Shown piece by piece: positions 35,206 to 44,150 of a stretch of DNA of 64,000 bases. The notes below the pieces were generated by a model. The model saw only the letters and a list, made by a program, of their open reading frames with translations, searched no databases and was not told the origin of the DNA. Each line of letters opens with the position of its first letter. The first letter of the stretch is position 1. The stretch spans positions 6,353,501 through 6,417,500 of the forward strand of contig NZ_CP135275.1 in assembly GCF_032302195.1 (NCBI RefSeq). Direction: 5' to 3'. This DNA comes from Paenibacillus sp. MMS20-IR301 (GTDB lineage: Bacteria; Bacillota; Bacilli; Paenibacillales; Paenibacillaceae). The translations under genes were made by a program, and so were the position numbers.

Positions 35206-35235
35206 TTGACAACAAATTCCGATACATAGTATATA
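35206..35235 (+). promoter_or_regulatory. Promoter of the flaG-fliD-fliS-fliT unit
   Basis: A perfect TTGACA at 35206-35211 and TATATA at 35230-35235, 18 bases apart. A weaker SigD-like match overlaps it (TAAT 35198-35201, 16 bases, TCCGATAC 35218-35225). Control by both sigma factors is possible. Confidence 0.6.
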
Positions 35236-35262
35236 CAATGACCAGTGACGGAGGGTTCCGCG

Positions 35263-35652
35263 ATGGATGTTCGATTATCAGGAGCAGGGAGTTATAGTGC
35301 TAAACCTACAGAAACCGGGAGTAGGAACGAACAGAATATTGTGAAAACAGGTGGTTCTACAATCAATCAAGTCAGTAGTAGTGAAGAACTAAAAAAGATG
35401 GAGAACCAAGGTGTTCCTATTTCATTAGGAGAAGAACAGGTGGTTAAGGCGCTTGATCGGGCGTTAAAAGCCTTAGAAGGACCTTCTACTACATTAGAAG
35501 TAAGCATGCACAAGGAAACAAAAACAATAATGGTTAAAATATTAAATAAAGAAACTGGCGAGCTTATTAGGGAAGTCCCTCCGGAGAAAACTCTGGATTT
35601 GGTAGCGAATATGATGCAAATCGCAGGTATAATTGTAGATGAGAGAGTCTGA
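35263..35652 (+). CDS. flaG: FlaG-family flagellar protein
   Basis: 129 aa from ATG 35263 with GGAGGG 8 bases upstream; the GTG at 35245 precedes the site. FlaG affects filament length in other bacteria. The N-terminal half is hydrophilic and disordered (Ser, Thr, Asn). The conserved C-terminal half is HKETKTIMVKILNKETGEL, then REVPPEKTLDL, then AGIIVDERV. It is the first gene of the capping-protein unit, 19 bases before fliD, corresponding to yvyC of Bacillus subtilis. Confidence 0.9.
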   Translation: MDVRLSGAGSYSAKPTETGSRNEQNIVKTGGSTINQVSSSEELKKMENQGVPISLGEEQVVKALDRALKALEGPSTTLEVSMHKETKTIMVKILNKETGELIREVPPEKTLDLVANMMQIAGIIVDERV

Positions 35653-35671
35653 TTAATAAGGGGGAAAAAAT

Positions 35672-37168
35672 ATGACTTTGAGGATTAGTGGACTCGCTTC
35701 AGGACTTGATGTTGATAGCATAGTCAGCCAAATGATGACAGCTAAGCGGGTCCCCTTAGATAAGTTGAATCAACAGAAACAAATTTTACAGTGGCAAAGA
35801 GACAATTATCGCGAGGTAAACAGTAAGTTGGTTGATTATAAGAATAATAAATTAGCCAAATTTGATAATTCTGCTCAAATGAATTCGCAAAAGGCGACAG
35901 TGACGGGCAATACTGCAGCGCTTAAAGCTGAGGCTACAGCTGATGCAAACGGTACGAGCATGGAGATTACAGTTACTCAATTAGCAAAAGCAGCAGCTAA
36001 AGAAACTGCTGGAATGATGGTCACCAAGGATGGCAAACGAATCACCTCAAACTCGACGCTAGAGGACCTAAGAGCATTTAATAATGTCACAGCATCATCT
36101 GATGGAAAATATTCAATAACTGTAAATGGTAAGACAACGATTAAATTAGATAGTACTACTACAATAGCTGATGCTATAACTTCTATTAATAAAATTGATG
36201 GAGCAAATGTTAAGGCTAAGTTCGATGAAGTGACGGGTAAATTCAGCATCACTTCCACTGCTTTTAGTTCCACGGGTAAAGTCGAGTTGGGTAGTGAAGA
36301 TAACTTTCTTCAGCTCTTTGGTTCAGGAGCAGTTAAGTCCACGCCGTATCAAGTAGCGAAAGTAAATGTAAAGGCAAATGGGAGTGCAACTGGCACAGAC
36401 CTGGAATTCTCAAGCAATAATTTCAAATTAAACGGAGTACAATTTACTCTTCTAGCTGAGTCTGCTACATCAGCTACAGTGACTACAGAAACAGATTACA
36501 CAACAACACTATCGACGATCACAAGCTTTGTGGATAGTTACAATGAACTAATAGCTAATTTTAATGCTAGAGTTAATGAAGAACGTTATCCTGACTTCAC
36601 ACCACTTAGTGATGAGCAGAAGAAAGAAATGAAGGAAAGTGAGATTGAAGCTTGGGAAAAAAAAGCAAAAAGCGGGATGCTAAAGAATGACGAAATACTG
36701 AAATCCACTTTACTTTCTATGCGTTCTGAAATAACAAAGAAACTTGGCAATTTGAGTGCGATTGGTATCACTAGCGGAGAGTATTATGAAAACGGGAAAT
36801 TATATATTGATCAGGAAAAATTAAAGGAAGCACTTCAAAATGAACCACAGAAGGTAACCTCTTTATTTCAGGGATCAAACAATGGAACTGATGGGCTTTA
36901 TGATAAATTAACTTCAAGTATCACTACAGCGATTGAGAAATTATCTACTAAAGCAGGTACCTCTAAGTATAGTGTTGATTTAACTACCGCATTTAAATCG
37001 GATAGTACTATGGGAAAGAAATTAACTGATTATAATAATCGTATTAGTGCTTTGCAGGATCGTCTAGAAGATATGGAAACTAATTATTATAAGAAGTTCA
37101 CTGCAATGGAAACAGCAATGAATAAATATAACAGCCAGTCTAGCAGCCTTTCAAGCTATCTATCATAA
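35672..37168 (+). CDS. fliD: Flagellar filament capping protein FliD
   Basis: 498 aa. FliD (HAP2) caps the filament and folds incoming flagellin. LRISGLASGLDVDSIVSQMM at the N terminus is the family signature. The region EGWEK-type coiled helices near 305-330 and the C-terminal coiled coil (YNNRISALQDRLEDMETNYYKKFTAMETAM...YLS) belong to D0/D1. The middle carries the variable domains. ATG with AAGGGGGAAAAAA. Low G+C: 30 percent in 36121-36180. fliS follows after 24 bases. Confidence 0.95.
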   Translation: MTLRISGLASGLDVDSIVSQMMTAKRVPLDKLNQQKQILQWQRDNYREVNSKLVDYKNNKLAKFDNSAQMNSQKATVTGNTAALKAEATADANGTSMEITVTQLAKAAAKETAGMMVTKDGKRITSNSTLEDLRAFNNVTASSDGKYSITVNGKTTIKLDSTTTIADAITSINKIDGANVKAKFDEVTGKFSITSTAFSSTGKVELGSEDNFLQLFGSGAVKSTPYQVAKVNVKANGSATGTDLEFSSNNFKLNGVQFTLLAESATSATVTTETDYTTTLSTITSFVDSYNELIANFNARVNEERYPDFTPLSDEQKKEMKESEIEAWEKKAKSGMLKNDEILKSTLLSMRSEITKKLGNLSAIGITSGEYYENGKLYIDQEKLKEALQNEPQKVTSLFQGSNNGTDGLYDKLTSSITTAIEKLSTKAGTSKYSVDLTTAFKSDSTMGKKLTDYNNRISALQDRLEDMETNYYKKFTAMETAMNKYNSQSSSLSSYLS

Positions 37169-37192
37169 ATTTTTTACAAAGGGTGACTATGA

Positions 37193-37582
37193 ATGATAAC
37201 ATCTCCTTACGATAAATATCGGCAGTCCTCAGTGCAGACTTCAAGCCCGGCACAGCTGCTACTTATGATGTTTGATGGAGCAATTCGTTTTGGTAAGGCG
37301 GCATTGGAAGGAATTGATTCAGCCGATTTTAATAAGGTTAGCACCAATTTGGGTAAGGCACAGACTATAGTTAATGAACTTATAACTACATTGGATAACT
37401 CTTACGAGGTCTCTAAGGGGCTTGCTTCAATGTATGAATATATCAATCATCTCTTTATTGAATCCAATATTAAAAAGTCTAAGGAGCAGGCAGAGGAAGC
37501 AATTGGGTACCTTATGGATCTCCGCCAGACTTTCGCCCAGGCTTCTAAAATGACAGCCGGGCAAGATCTCCAGCATGGATAA
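37193..37582 (+). CDS. fliS: Flagellin export chaperone FliS
   Basis: 129 aa, four-helix protein that binds flagellin's C terminus and prevents premature assembly. YDKYRQSSVQTSSPAQLLLMMFDGAIRF near the N terminus is characteristic, with the FDG motif. ATG with AAAGGGTGA upstream. The C-terminal end overlaps fliT by 8 bases, showing translational coupling. Confidence 0.95.
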   Translation: MITSPYDKYRQSSVQTSSPAQLLLMMFDGAIRFGKAALEGIDSADFNKVSTNLGKAQTIVNELITTLDNSYEVSKGLASMYEYINHLFIESNIKKSKEQAEEAIGYLMDLRQTFAQASKMTAGQDLQHG

Positions 37583-37910
37583 TCTGCTGCAGGAGCTTGA
37601 ACATTTAACTAAAACTATATATTCCCGGTTAATGTTAGCTACTCCGGAGGAGCTGGAAACCTTCGTAGAACAACGCCAGAAACTTGTCGATAACATCGGG
37701 CAAGAGGTCGAGAAATGTCAGCCAACCCCTGCACAAAAGGATGTAATTCGTCGAATTATGGAACATGACCAGGCCATTATTGCCCGGATGAATGCCCATC
37801 GGCTGGAAGCCCAGGACTGGTTACAAAAGCGCGGCCAAGCCAAAATCCAGCGCAACGCCTACGAGGCAGGCTACACTCCTGACAGCATCTTGATGGACCG
37901 TAAAAAATAA
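37575..37910 (+). CDS. fliT: FliT-like flagellar chaperone
   Basis: 111 aa, helical, no export signal. FliT-type proteins are chaperones of FliD. Sequence similarity in the family is low; the call rests on size, helical content (LLQELEHLTKTIYSRLML, ELETFVEQRQKLVDNI) and place directly behind fliS with an 8-base overlap, as in Bacillus subtilis. The G+C content rises again here (60 percent in 37801-37860), in contrast to fliD. Confidence 0.8.
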   Translation: MDNLLQELEHLTKTIYSRLMLATPEELETFVEQRQKLVDNIGQEVEKCQPTPAQKDVIRRIMEHDQAIIARMNAHRLEAQDWLQKRGQAKIQRNAYEAGYTPDSILMDRKK

Positions 37911-37933
37911 TAGATTCCAGATGTTTCAGCTGG

Positions 37934-37971
37934 GGAGCGGGCGGGTATTTATTAGCGTCTGCTCCTTTTTT
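37934..37971 (+). terminator. Terminator of the flaG-fliT unit
   Basis: GGAGCGGGCG pairs with CGTCTGCTCC (two G-T pairs) across an 11 to 12 base loop, followed by six T residues. Confidence 0.85.
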
Positions 37972-38052
37972 GTACTAAATATCACAAATAGAGCTTTTTT
38001 ATAGTGGATTTTTGAATGGAAAAATATTGAAAGTAATCATTTACTATTCCAA

Positions 38053-38103
38053 TTGACAATAGAGAAGCAGCGGTGGTATAGTCGAATTGTGAGCAAGGCT
38101 CAC
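38053..38103 (+). promoter_or_regulatory. Promoter and leader hairpin of the cold shock gene
   Basis: A perfect TTGACA (38053-38058) and TATAGT (38077-38082), 18 bases apart, precede a leader with the hairpin GTGAGC-AAG-GCTCAC (38089-38103). Structured leaders are usual for cold shock genes. Confidence 0.65.
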
Positions 38104-38135
38104 GTTCATCTGATGACGAAGGGAATGTTTAGTCA

Positions 38136-38333
38136 ATGGAAGGTAAAGTAAAATGGTTTAACGCAGAAAAAGGTTATGGTTTCATCGAAACTGCCGACGG
38201 TGGCGACGTATTCGTACACTTCTCCGCGATTCAAACTGACGGTTTCAAGACATTGGATGAAGGTCAATCCGTAGAGTTCGATATCGTTGAAGGTGCACGC
38301 GGACCACAAGCAGCTAACGTTATCAAATTATAA
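38136..38333 (+). CDS. Cold shock protein (CspB/CspA family)
   Basis: 65 aa OB-fold RNA chaperone. The two RNA-binding motifs KGYGFIE and VFVHFSAI are present, with [15 protein letters not shown] at the start and PQAANV at the end. ATG with AAGGGAA upstream. Codon choice suggests high expression. It sits between fliT and an SLH protein, a spot where Bacillus subtilis has hpf directly. Several paralogues usually occur in one genome, so no specific symbol is given. Confidence 0.96.
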   Translation: MEGKVKWFNAEKGYGFIETADGGDVFVHFSAIQTDGFKTLDEGQSVEFDIVEGARGPQAANVIKL

Positions 38334-38397
38334 TCATCCGGCACGAAGCCGACCTACATATATGGTAGATGGTTAGCAATTGAGACTACGCTAGCGT

Positions 38398-38428
38398 AGA
38401 CCCTGGGATTTTTCCTAGGGTCTTTTTT
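38398..38428 (+). terminator. Terminator of the cold shock gene
   Basis: An 11-bp stem AGACCCTGGGA/TCCTAGGGTCT with one G-T pair, loop TTTT, and a T6 run. Confidence 0.9.
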
Positions 38429-38675
38429 ACGTTGATTTTATTAAACCCGTTGCAATTAGAGAGAAGTTAATGCTTTTCTCAAAGGATTTGTAAACGAAGT
38501 TTCTATTTTGCTGTTAACATTCTCCAATATCTGGGTAATAGGTACCGTTGGGCTTTTTTCTTGCCTCGATACACTCTCTTTATTAGCTTAGGCGTATGCT
38601 TCCGAGAAGAACTCTGATCAGAAGGCATGCAGTGAAGCCTATGCCCATCAAACACTCAGGAGGATGAACAGCAGA
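38429..38675. other. Gene-free stretch upstream of the SLH protein
   Basis: No reading frame with coding character was seen. A TTGTAA at 38488 has no convincing -10 partner. An imperfect hairpin (TATGC-TTC with GAAGGCATG) spans about 38594-38632 just before the ribosome site. Nothing else stands out. Confidence 0.4.
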
Positions 38676-40115
38676 ATGAAAAAATTGTGGCGTGGTCTTA
38701 TGACCGGAGTACTTGGGATTTCAATGTTGCTCGGATCACTAGGGGGTATAGCTGCAGCGGCCACCCCGAAGGATATTCAGGGACACTGGGCGCAAAGCCA
38801 GCTGCAGAATTGGCTGGATAAGGGATATCTGGGCGGTTATCCGGACGGTACGGTGAAGCCGAACAAGGCGATTACCCGTGGAGAATATGTAGCACTGATC
38901 AATCGTCTGTTCGGGTTCACCGGAACGTCTTCCATTACCTTCAAGGATGTCAAAACTACAAATTGGGTCTACAGTGAAGTTGCCAAGGCTGTGAGTGCCG
39001 GCTATATCGGAGGGTATGAAGATAATACGTTCCGGGCCAATAACCCGCTCACGCGGCAGGAAGCTGCAGTCATTGCTGCCAAAGTGCTTAAGTTAAGCAC
39101 GAATACTACGGCACTCTCTTTCAAAGACAGTGCGCAGGTAGCAGCGTGGGCTAAAGGAGCGGTAGCGGCAGCTGCCCAGAAGAAGATTATTAACGGTTAT
39201 CCGGACGGCACCTTTGGACCGCGCAAGTCGCTTACCCGGGCTGAAGCGGTAGGCATCATCAGCAACTCGGTTGTGCATAAGCCTGCTGGCAATGGCGGAG
39301 TAGTAATTCCTACACCGACTCCATCAGCAACACCTGCACCGACTGCAACACCTGCACCAACGGCTACTCCGACTCCGGCGGCTGGCGGTGGCAGTACCGG
39401 GGGCGGAGGGAACGGTGGTACAACCTCCCCTTCGGTTAGCGGAGTTACTTACGGACATGTCGGTTCCGTTACCGCTGATGTGTATCTTACGCCTTCTGTA
39501 ACTGGAGCTGTATATTATGTAGTGGCTCCTTATAGCAGCAGTGCGTCGGTTCCGACTTACCTGCAGATACGTGATGGTGTGAATAGCGCAGGAACAGCAG
39601 GTGTTCATTCCGGAAAAGCAGCAACAGTTGCGAATGTCACCGTTGCCTTCTCCGTGTATGGATTGCAGGCTAATACAGAATATACAGCTTATATAGCTCT
39701 GACAGATGCTTCCGGGAATTGGTCGGGAGTGTCCACTCTGAATTTGAAGACAGCACCAGCGACTACAACCTCTGTAACCCTGGTTAAGCCGGGGAACATG
39801 GGAACTGTCACGGCAGATGTCTATGTAGCCTATGGTCAGGCTGGCGGCACGGCGGCACCGGTAAGATATCTTGTATTGCCGGCAAGTGCAGCAGATCCGA
39901 CGGCAGCACAGGTTGCTGCTGGACAGAATAGTGCCGGGGCCCCGCTGGCGGCTCCTTGGACAGGAGAGATTACCCCTGCGGTGCAGCCTGGTGTGCAGCG
40001 GACATTGACGTTAAGCGGCCTGACTGCGAACACAGCTTACAAAGTATATTTCATTACCGGATCCGGCAGCAGCTGGTCCCCTGTAGAACTGCTGCGTATC
40101 CACACCAAATCTTAA
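38676..40115 (+). CDS. Secreted protein with three N-terminal SLH domains and Pro/Thr linker
   Basis: 479 aa from ATG 38676 (AGGAGG at 38658-38663 is 12 bases away; the in-frame ATG at 38664 directly touches that site). Signal peptide to about residue 29 (AAAATPKD). Three complete SLH domains follow to about 200, each with GGYPDG or GGYEDN type loops and TRGE, TRQE, TRAE ends. A PTPTPSATPAPTATPAPT linker and a glycine stretch lead to two fibronectin-III-like or Ig-like domains (repeat phrases GSVTADVYLTPS and GTVTADVYVAYG, LQANTEYTAYIAL and LTANTAYKVYFIT). It should be wall-bound through pyruvylated polymer. No enzymatic motif; the function is unknown. Confidence 0.87.
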   Translation: MKKLWRGLMTGVLGISMLLGSLGGIAAAATPKDIQGHWAQSQLQNWLDKGYLGGYPDGTVKPNKAITRGEYVALINRLFGFTGTSSITFKDVKTTNWVYSEVAKAVSAGYIGGYEDNTFRANNPLTRQEAAVIAAKVLKLSTNTTALSFKDSAQVAAWAKGAVAAAAQKKIINGYPDGTFGPRKSLTRAEAVGIISNSVVHKPAGNGGVVIPTPTPSATPAPTATPAPTATPTPAAGGGSTGGGGNGGTTSPSVSGVTYGHVGSVTADVYLTPSVTGAVYYVVAPYSSSASVPTYLQIRDGVNSAGTAGVHSGKAATVANVTVAFSVYGLQANTEYTAYIALTDASGNWSGVSTLNLKTAPATTTSVTLVKPGNMGTVTADVYVAYGQAGGTAAPVRYLVLPASAADPTAAQVAAGQNSAGAPLAAPWTGEITPAVQPGVQRTLTLSGLTANTAYKVYFITGSGSSWSPVELLRIHTKS

Positions 40116-40175
40116 AAAGTTATGTTGCGGACGACTCATAATCGGGGCTTGAAAGAGAGATAATACACCAGCAAT

Positions 40176-40224
40176 AATTGGTCCGGCCGGGCGGTTCCAT
40201 GCGCTTGCCGGACCAATTTATTGT
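40176..40224 (+). terminator. Terminator after the 479-aa SLH protein
   Basis: A perfect 12-bp stem AATTGGTCCGGC/GCCGGACCAATT with a 19-base loop and TATTGTTATT. Confidence 0.75.
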
Positions 40225-40283
40225 TATTGAACAGGTTGTGACATCTTTTGTTAGCTAAATGTAAAGGCTGTCATGATTTGTTT

Positions 40284-40312
40284 TTTACTTAGCCCTGACA
40301 ATTTGCTATAAT
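40284..40312 (+). promoter_or_regulatory. Promoter of hpf
   Basis: TTTACT (40284-40289), 17 bases, TGC-TATAAT (perfect -10 at 40307-40312 with the extended TG). Confidence 0.65.
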
Positions 40313-40339
40313 GAAAAGGTAAACAAAGGAGGAGTGCCC

Positions 40340-40897
40340 ATGCAATTCAGCATTCGAGGTCAACAAATTGAAGTGACCGACGCTTTGAGAGATTATGTTG
40401 ATAAGAAGCTCAGCAGACTTGAGAAGTATTTCGAAGCACCCCCTACCTCAGAAGGATATGTGACGCTTGGCGTCGTTCGCGGCCTTCATACGGTGGAAGT
40501 TACGATCCCGCTGGCAGGTGTCACGCTTCGTGCGGAAGACCGCAGTGATGATATGTATGCATCCATTGATGCCGTAGTGGACAAGCTGGAACGTCAAATC
40601 CGTAAGCACAAGACCAAACTTAATCGCAAGTTCCGCCAGGAAGGCAGCTTGAAGACCCTGTTTGTAGAGGGATCGGCTAGCGCTGTAGCTGTTGAGGACC
40701 AGGAGCATGATTATGATGATCTTGAAGTTGTGCGGAATAAACGTTTTACCTTGAAGCCTATGGATGTGGAAGAAGCGATTCTGCAAATGAACATGATCGG
40801 ACACTCGTTCTTCGTGTTCTCTAACATTGAAACTTCTGAAGTAAGTGTTGTTTACAAACGTGATGACGGCAAGTACGGTTTGATCGAACAGAACTGA
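40340..40897 (+). CDS. hpf: Long-form ribosome hibernation promoting factor
   Basis: 185 aa from ATG 40340, 7 bases after AAAGGAGG; the GTG at 40334 is too close. The N-terminal domain (FSIRGQQIEVTDALRDYVDKKLSRLEKYF) binds the 30S decoding region; the C-terminal domain (about 125-185, RFTLKPMDVEEAILQMNMIGHSFFVF...YGLIE) dimerises and joins two ribosomes into 100S particles in stationary phase. It corresponds to yvyD next to secA in Bacillus subtilis. Confidence 0.96.
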   Translation: MQFSIRGQQIEVTDALRDYVDKKLSRLEKYFEAPPTSEGYVTLGVVRGLHTVEVTIPLAGVTLRAEDRSDDMYASIDAVVDKLERQIRKHKTKLNRKFRQEGSLKTLFVEGSASAVAVEDQEHDYDDLEVVRNKRFTLKPMDVEEAILQMNMIGHSFFVFSNIETSEVSVVYKRDDGKYGLIEQN

Positions 40898-40963
40898 CCT
40901 GCTGAGCGGGAATCACTGGAATAAGGAAGGGCTTACGTTTTAGCCTAACAAGGACAATTAGAT

Positions 40964-40998
40964 GAGCCCCTATTCGCCCGAGGCGAATAGGGCTCTTG
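40964..40998 (+). terminator. Hairpin after hpf, possible terminator
   Basis: GAGCCC(C)TATTCGCC pairs with GGCGAATAGGGCTC around CGA, with a weak T run (TCTTGTG). The 310 bases between hpf and secA otherwise hold only the secA promoter; a 77-codon reading frame across the hairpin (40962-41195) looks non-coding. Confidence 0.6.
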
Positions 40999-41084
40999 TG
41001 CGTATATACAGAAGGATCGTACTGAAATATCTCTGCTTCACCTTCGAAAAGACTTTTTGCAGAATAAGGTTGCGGCGGCTTGTA

Positions 41085-41113
41085 TTGCGGCTTCTCTTAC
41101 AAACTGTTACAAT
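41085..41113 (+). promoter_or_regulatory. Promoter of secA
   Basis: TTGCGG (41085-41090), 17 bases, TACAAT (41108-41113) with an extended TG. The start codon is 95 bases on. Confidence 0.6.
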
Positions 41114-41207
41114 TTATGAAGCAGCGGAATCGAAATCATATATGGCCCTTTCAATTTATGAGGATGGGCTCGGTTCCACCATCTGTGTTGCATGAAAGGG
41201 GTTAACC

Positions 41208-43712
41208 ATGCTAGGACTTGTTAAGAAGATATTTGGGGACACTAATGAACGAGATGTCAAACGTCTCATGAAGACGGTTGAAGTGATCAATGGTCTGGAG
41301 CCGGATTTCGTATCGCTGTCGGATGAAGCGCTGCAGGCTAAGACCGCAGAATTCCGTGCCCGTCTGGAGAAGGGCGAAACCCTGGAAGAAATTCTTCCCG
41401 AGGCATTTGCAACCGTACGCGAAGCTTCCAAACGGACGCTGGGCATGCGGCATTTTGACGTTCAGATGGTTGGCGGTATGGCACTGCATGAAGGCCGGAT
41501 CTCCGAGATGAAGACAGGGGAAGGTAAGACGCTGGTAGGTACGCTGCCGGTCTACCTGAACGCTCTCTTGGGTAAAGGCGTGCATGTAGTCACTGTAAAT
41601 GATTATTTGGCTCAGCGCGACAGCGCACAAATGGGACAAATCTATAATTTTCTGGGCATGACGGTTGGGGTTAACCTCAACGGTATGGACCATAATGATA
41701 AGCAAGCGGCATATGCCTGCGATATTACGTATGGCACGAACAATGAATTCGGATTCGACTATCTGCGTGACAACATGGTGCTCTACAAGGAACAGATGGT
41801 ACAGCGTCCACTGTATTTCTGTATCATTGATGAGGTTGACTCCATTCTGATTGATGAGGCGCGTACACCGCTGATCATCTCCGGACAAGCAGAGAAATCG
41901 ACAGAACTGTACTATGCGGCAGACCGTTTCGTGAAGAAGCTGACAGCCGAAGAAGATTATACTGTGGATATCAAGGTGAAGTCGGTTGCATTGACCGAGA
42001 AGGGCGTGGCTACGGCTGAGCGTGCTTTTGGCATAGAGAATCTGTATGATCACAGTCATGTAACACTGAATCATCATATCGTACAAGCCCTTAAGGCTAA
42101 CGCGATTATGCGCCGTGATGTTGATTATGTGGTGAATGATGATGAGGTTATGATCGTCGATGAGTTCACCGGACGTTTGATGCAGGGCCGCCGTTACAGT
42201 GACGGACTGCACCAGGCGATCGAAGCCAAGGAAGAGATTCAGGTACAGAATGAGAGCATGACGCTCGCTACAATTACGTTCCAGAACTACTTCCGGATGT
42301 ACCGTAAGCTTGGCGGAATGACCGGTACTGCGAAGACGGAAGAAGAAGAATTCAAGAAGATTTATGGTCTGGAAGTACTCCAGGTGCCTACCAATAAACC
42401 GAATCAGCGTGAAGATATGCCGGACGTGGTCTACAAAAGCGAGAACGGCAAGTTCAACGCGGTAGTAGCTGAAATTGTGGAACGCCACAAAAAGAATCAG
42501 CCCGTCCTTGTAGGTACGGTATCAATTGAGAATTCCGAACGTGTATCGGAAATGCTGAAGCGTAAAGGTGTCAGACACCAGGTGCTGAATGCGAAGCATC
42601 ATGCGGCTGAAGCGGAAATCATCTCTTACGCTGGTCAGCCGGGAACCGTAACGATTGCTACGAATATGGCCGGCCGTGGTACGGATATTGTACTGGGCGA
42701 AGGCGTGACTGATCTTGGCGGTCTGCATATCATTGGTACAGAGCGCCATGAATCACGGCGTATCGATAACCAGCTGCGCGGACGTGCCGGACGTCAGGGT
42801 GACCCGGGTTCTACCCAGTTCTACCTGTCACTCGGGGATGAGCTGATGAAGCGTTTCGGTGCGGACAACGTGCTGAACATGATGGACCGTCTTGGATTCG
42901 AGGAAGACCAGCCGATCGAGAGCCGTATGATCACCAAGGCTGTTGAATCTGCCCAGAAGCGGGTAGAAGGCAATAACTTCGATATCCGCAAAGTCGTATT
43001 GCAGTACGATGACGTAATGAATCAGCAGCGTGAGATTATCTATAAGCAGCGCCGCGAAATTCTGGAGTCTGACAATATCAAAGATATCGTCGTTGAGATG
43101 ATCAAGCCGGTGATTGACCGTGTCGTGAATGCCCACTGCAGTGACGACATCCCTGAGAACTGGGAGCTGCAAGAAGTAGCCGATTATGTGAACAGCAAAT
43201 TGCTGGAGGAAGACGCCCTGACCCGCGATGATCTGTGGGGTAAGGAAATCGAAGAAATTATCGAATTCATCTTCGCCCGTGTACTGGAGAAATATGCAGC
43301 GCGTGAAGAACGTCTCGGCTCTGAGCTGGTACGTGAATTCGAGAAGGTAATTGTTCTTCGTTCCGTAGACAGCAAATGGATGGATCATATCGATGCGATG
43401 GATCAGCTGCGTCAAGGGATTCACCTTCGTGCTTACGGCGGTACCGATCCGCTTCGCGAATACCAGTTCGAAGGCTTCGAGATGTTCAATGCGATGACAG
43501 CGAACATTCAGGAAGAGGTTGCGACTTACATTATGAAGGCGCACATCGAGGCAAACCAGGAGCGCCAGTCGGTTGTGGAAGAAGATAAGATCTCCACGAA
43601 CGCTGAGCCTGCTGAGAAACGTCCGGTGCATGTTGAATCTACTGTCGGCCGTAACGATCCTTGCCCATGCGGCAGCGGCAAGAAGTATAAGAACTGCCAC
43701 GGCCAGGCTTAA
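41208..43712 (+). CDS. secA: Preprotein translocase ATPase SecA
   Basis: 834 aa. SecA drives secreted proteins through SecYEG; the many surface and secreted proteins in this window depend on it. Walker [12 protein letters not shown] near residue 103, the DEAD-like [18 protein letters not shown] near 208, motif [10 protein letters not shown] near 487 and the [11 protein letters not shown] motif near 525 are seen. The C-terminal zinc motif [14 protein letters not shown] is complete. ATG with AAAGGGG 7 bases upstream. Length equals the usual. Confidence 0.98.
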   Translation: MLGLVKKIFGDTNERDVKRLMKTVEVINGLEPDFVSLSDEALQAKTAEFRARLEKGETLEEILPEAFATVREASKRTLGMRHFDVQMVGGMALHEGRISEMKTGEGKTLVGTLPVYLNALLGKGVHVVTVNDYLAQRDSAQMGQIYNFLGMTVGVNLNGMDHNDKQAAYACDITYGTNNEFGFDYLRDNMVLYKEQMVQRPLYFCIIDEVDSILIDEARTPLIISGQAEKSTELYYAADRFVKKLTAEEDYTVDIKVKSVALTEKGVATAERAFGIENLYDHSHVTLNHHIVQALKANAIMRRDVDYVVNDDEVMIVDEFTGRLMQGRRYSDGLHQAIEAKEEIQVQNESMTLATITFQNYFRMYRKLGGMTGTAKTEEEEFKKIYGLEVLQVPTNKPNQREDMPDVVYKSENGKFNAVVAEIVERHKKNQPVLVGTVSIENSERVSEMLKRKGVRHQVLNAKHHAAEAEIISYAGQPGTVTIATNMAGRGTDIVLGEGVTDLGGLHIIGTERHESRRIDNQLRGRAGRQGDPGSTQFYLSLGDELMKRFGADNVLNMMDRLGFEEDQPIESRMITKAVESAQKRVEGNNFDIRKVVLQYDDVMNQQREIIYKQRREILESDNIKDIVVEMIKPVIDRVVNAHCSDDIPENWELQEVADYVNSKLLEEDALTRDDLWGKEIEEIIEFIFARVLEKYAAREERLGSELVREFEKVIVLRSVDSKWMDHIDAMDQLRQGIHLRAYGGTDPLREYQFEGFEMFNAMTANIQEEVATYIMKAHIEANQERQSVVEEDKISTNAEPAEKRPVHVESTVGRNDPCPCGSGKKYKNCHGQA

Positions 43713-43812
43713 TTTATCATTGTGAAATAGTGAGCAGGAAGCAAACTGCGAATGTTTTTCACACTATTGCACTTCTCGTTTTGTTCAATCGCACTTAGGT
43801 TATAATGACAAT

Positions 43813-43864
43813 AAAAAGCGGCTGGGCCCGGGGGACTCCCCGTTTGCGGCCCGGCCGCTTTTTT
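43813..43864. terminator. Long GC-rich terminator after secA
   Basis: AAAAGCGGC-TGGGCC pairs with GGCCC-GGCCGCTTTT over an inner hairpin GGGGA/TCCCC; T run on the right, A run on the left, so it can work in both directions. A TATAAT at 43801 just before it has no good -35. Confidence 0.8.
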
Positions 43865-43956
43865 GGACTTTGGAAGTTATGGTGATTGCGAATCTGCACC
43901 AAAGAATTGGTGCGCTGGTATTTCTAAATGAAGGTGAGAGAGTGACGGAGGGGAAG

Positions 43957-44113
43957 TTTGGAACTGTAGGAGCGGTAGCATCCGCCTTTGTGCCCGGAAG
44001 TCCAAACATTCCCCGCAGTTACGGCTAGCACCGGAATATAGCAATATAGCGGACAATCCGGCGGAGTGCAGCGATCCGGATCACCATATTCCAAAGCCCA
44101 AACCCAGCGGCCG
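43957..44113. repeat. Intergenic repeat element, copy 1
   Basis: Begins TTTGGAACTGTAGGAGCG, then AGC-TCCGCCT, and ends CAGCGGCCG. The same framework occurs at 52051-52194. The inside diverges. With the terminator it fills the 438 bases between secA and prfB; no gene was seen in it. Confidence 0.6.
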
Positions 44114-44150
44114 CCGCAATTTTTTATTATGAAAGGTGATGTGATTCCAA

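Noticed and set aside
39310..39400. Short tandem repeats in SLH protein gene and similar runs at 62390-62470 and 63300-63400
   Set aside because: They encode Pro/Thr/Ala linkers and are ordinary low-complexity coding repeats, not CRISPR or satellite DNA.
40962..41195. A 77-codon reading frame between hpf and secA
   Set aside because: It begins inside the hairpin after hpf, has no ribosome site, is rich in Arg/Leu by chance and overlaps the secA promoter.
41211..42488. A 425-codon minus-strand frame opposite secA
   Set aside because: It is a shadow of secA codon use without a ribosome site or recognisable domain.
43801..43864. Small RNA starting at TATAAT before the secA terminator
   Set aside because: No suitable -35 at normal spacing; the hairpin is explained as a terminator.
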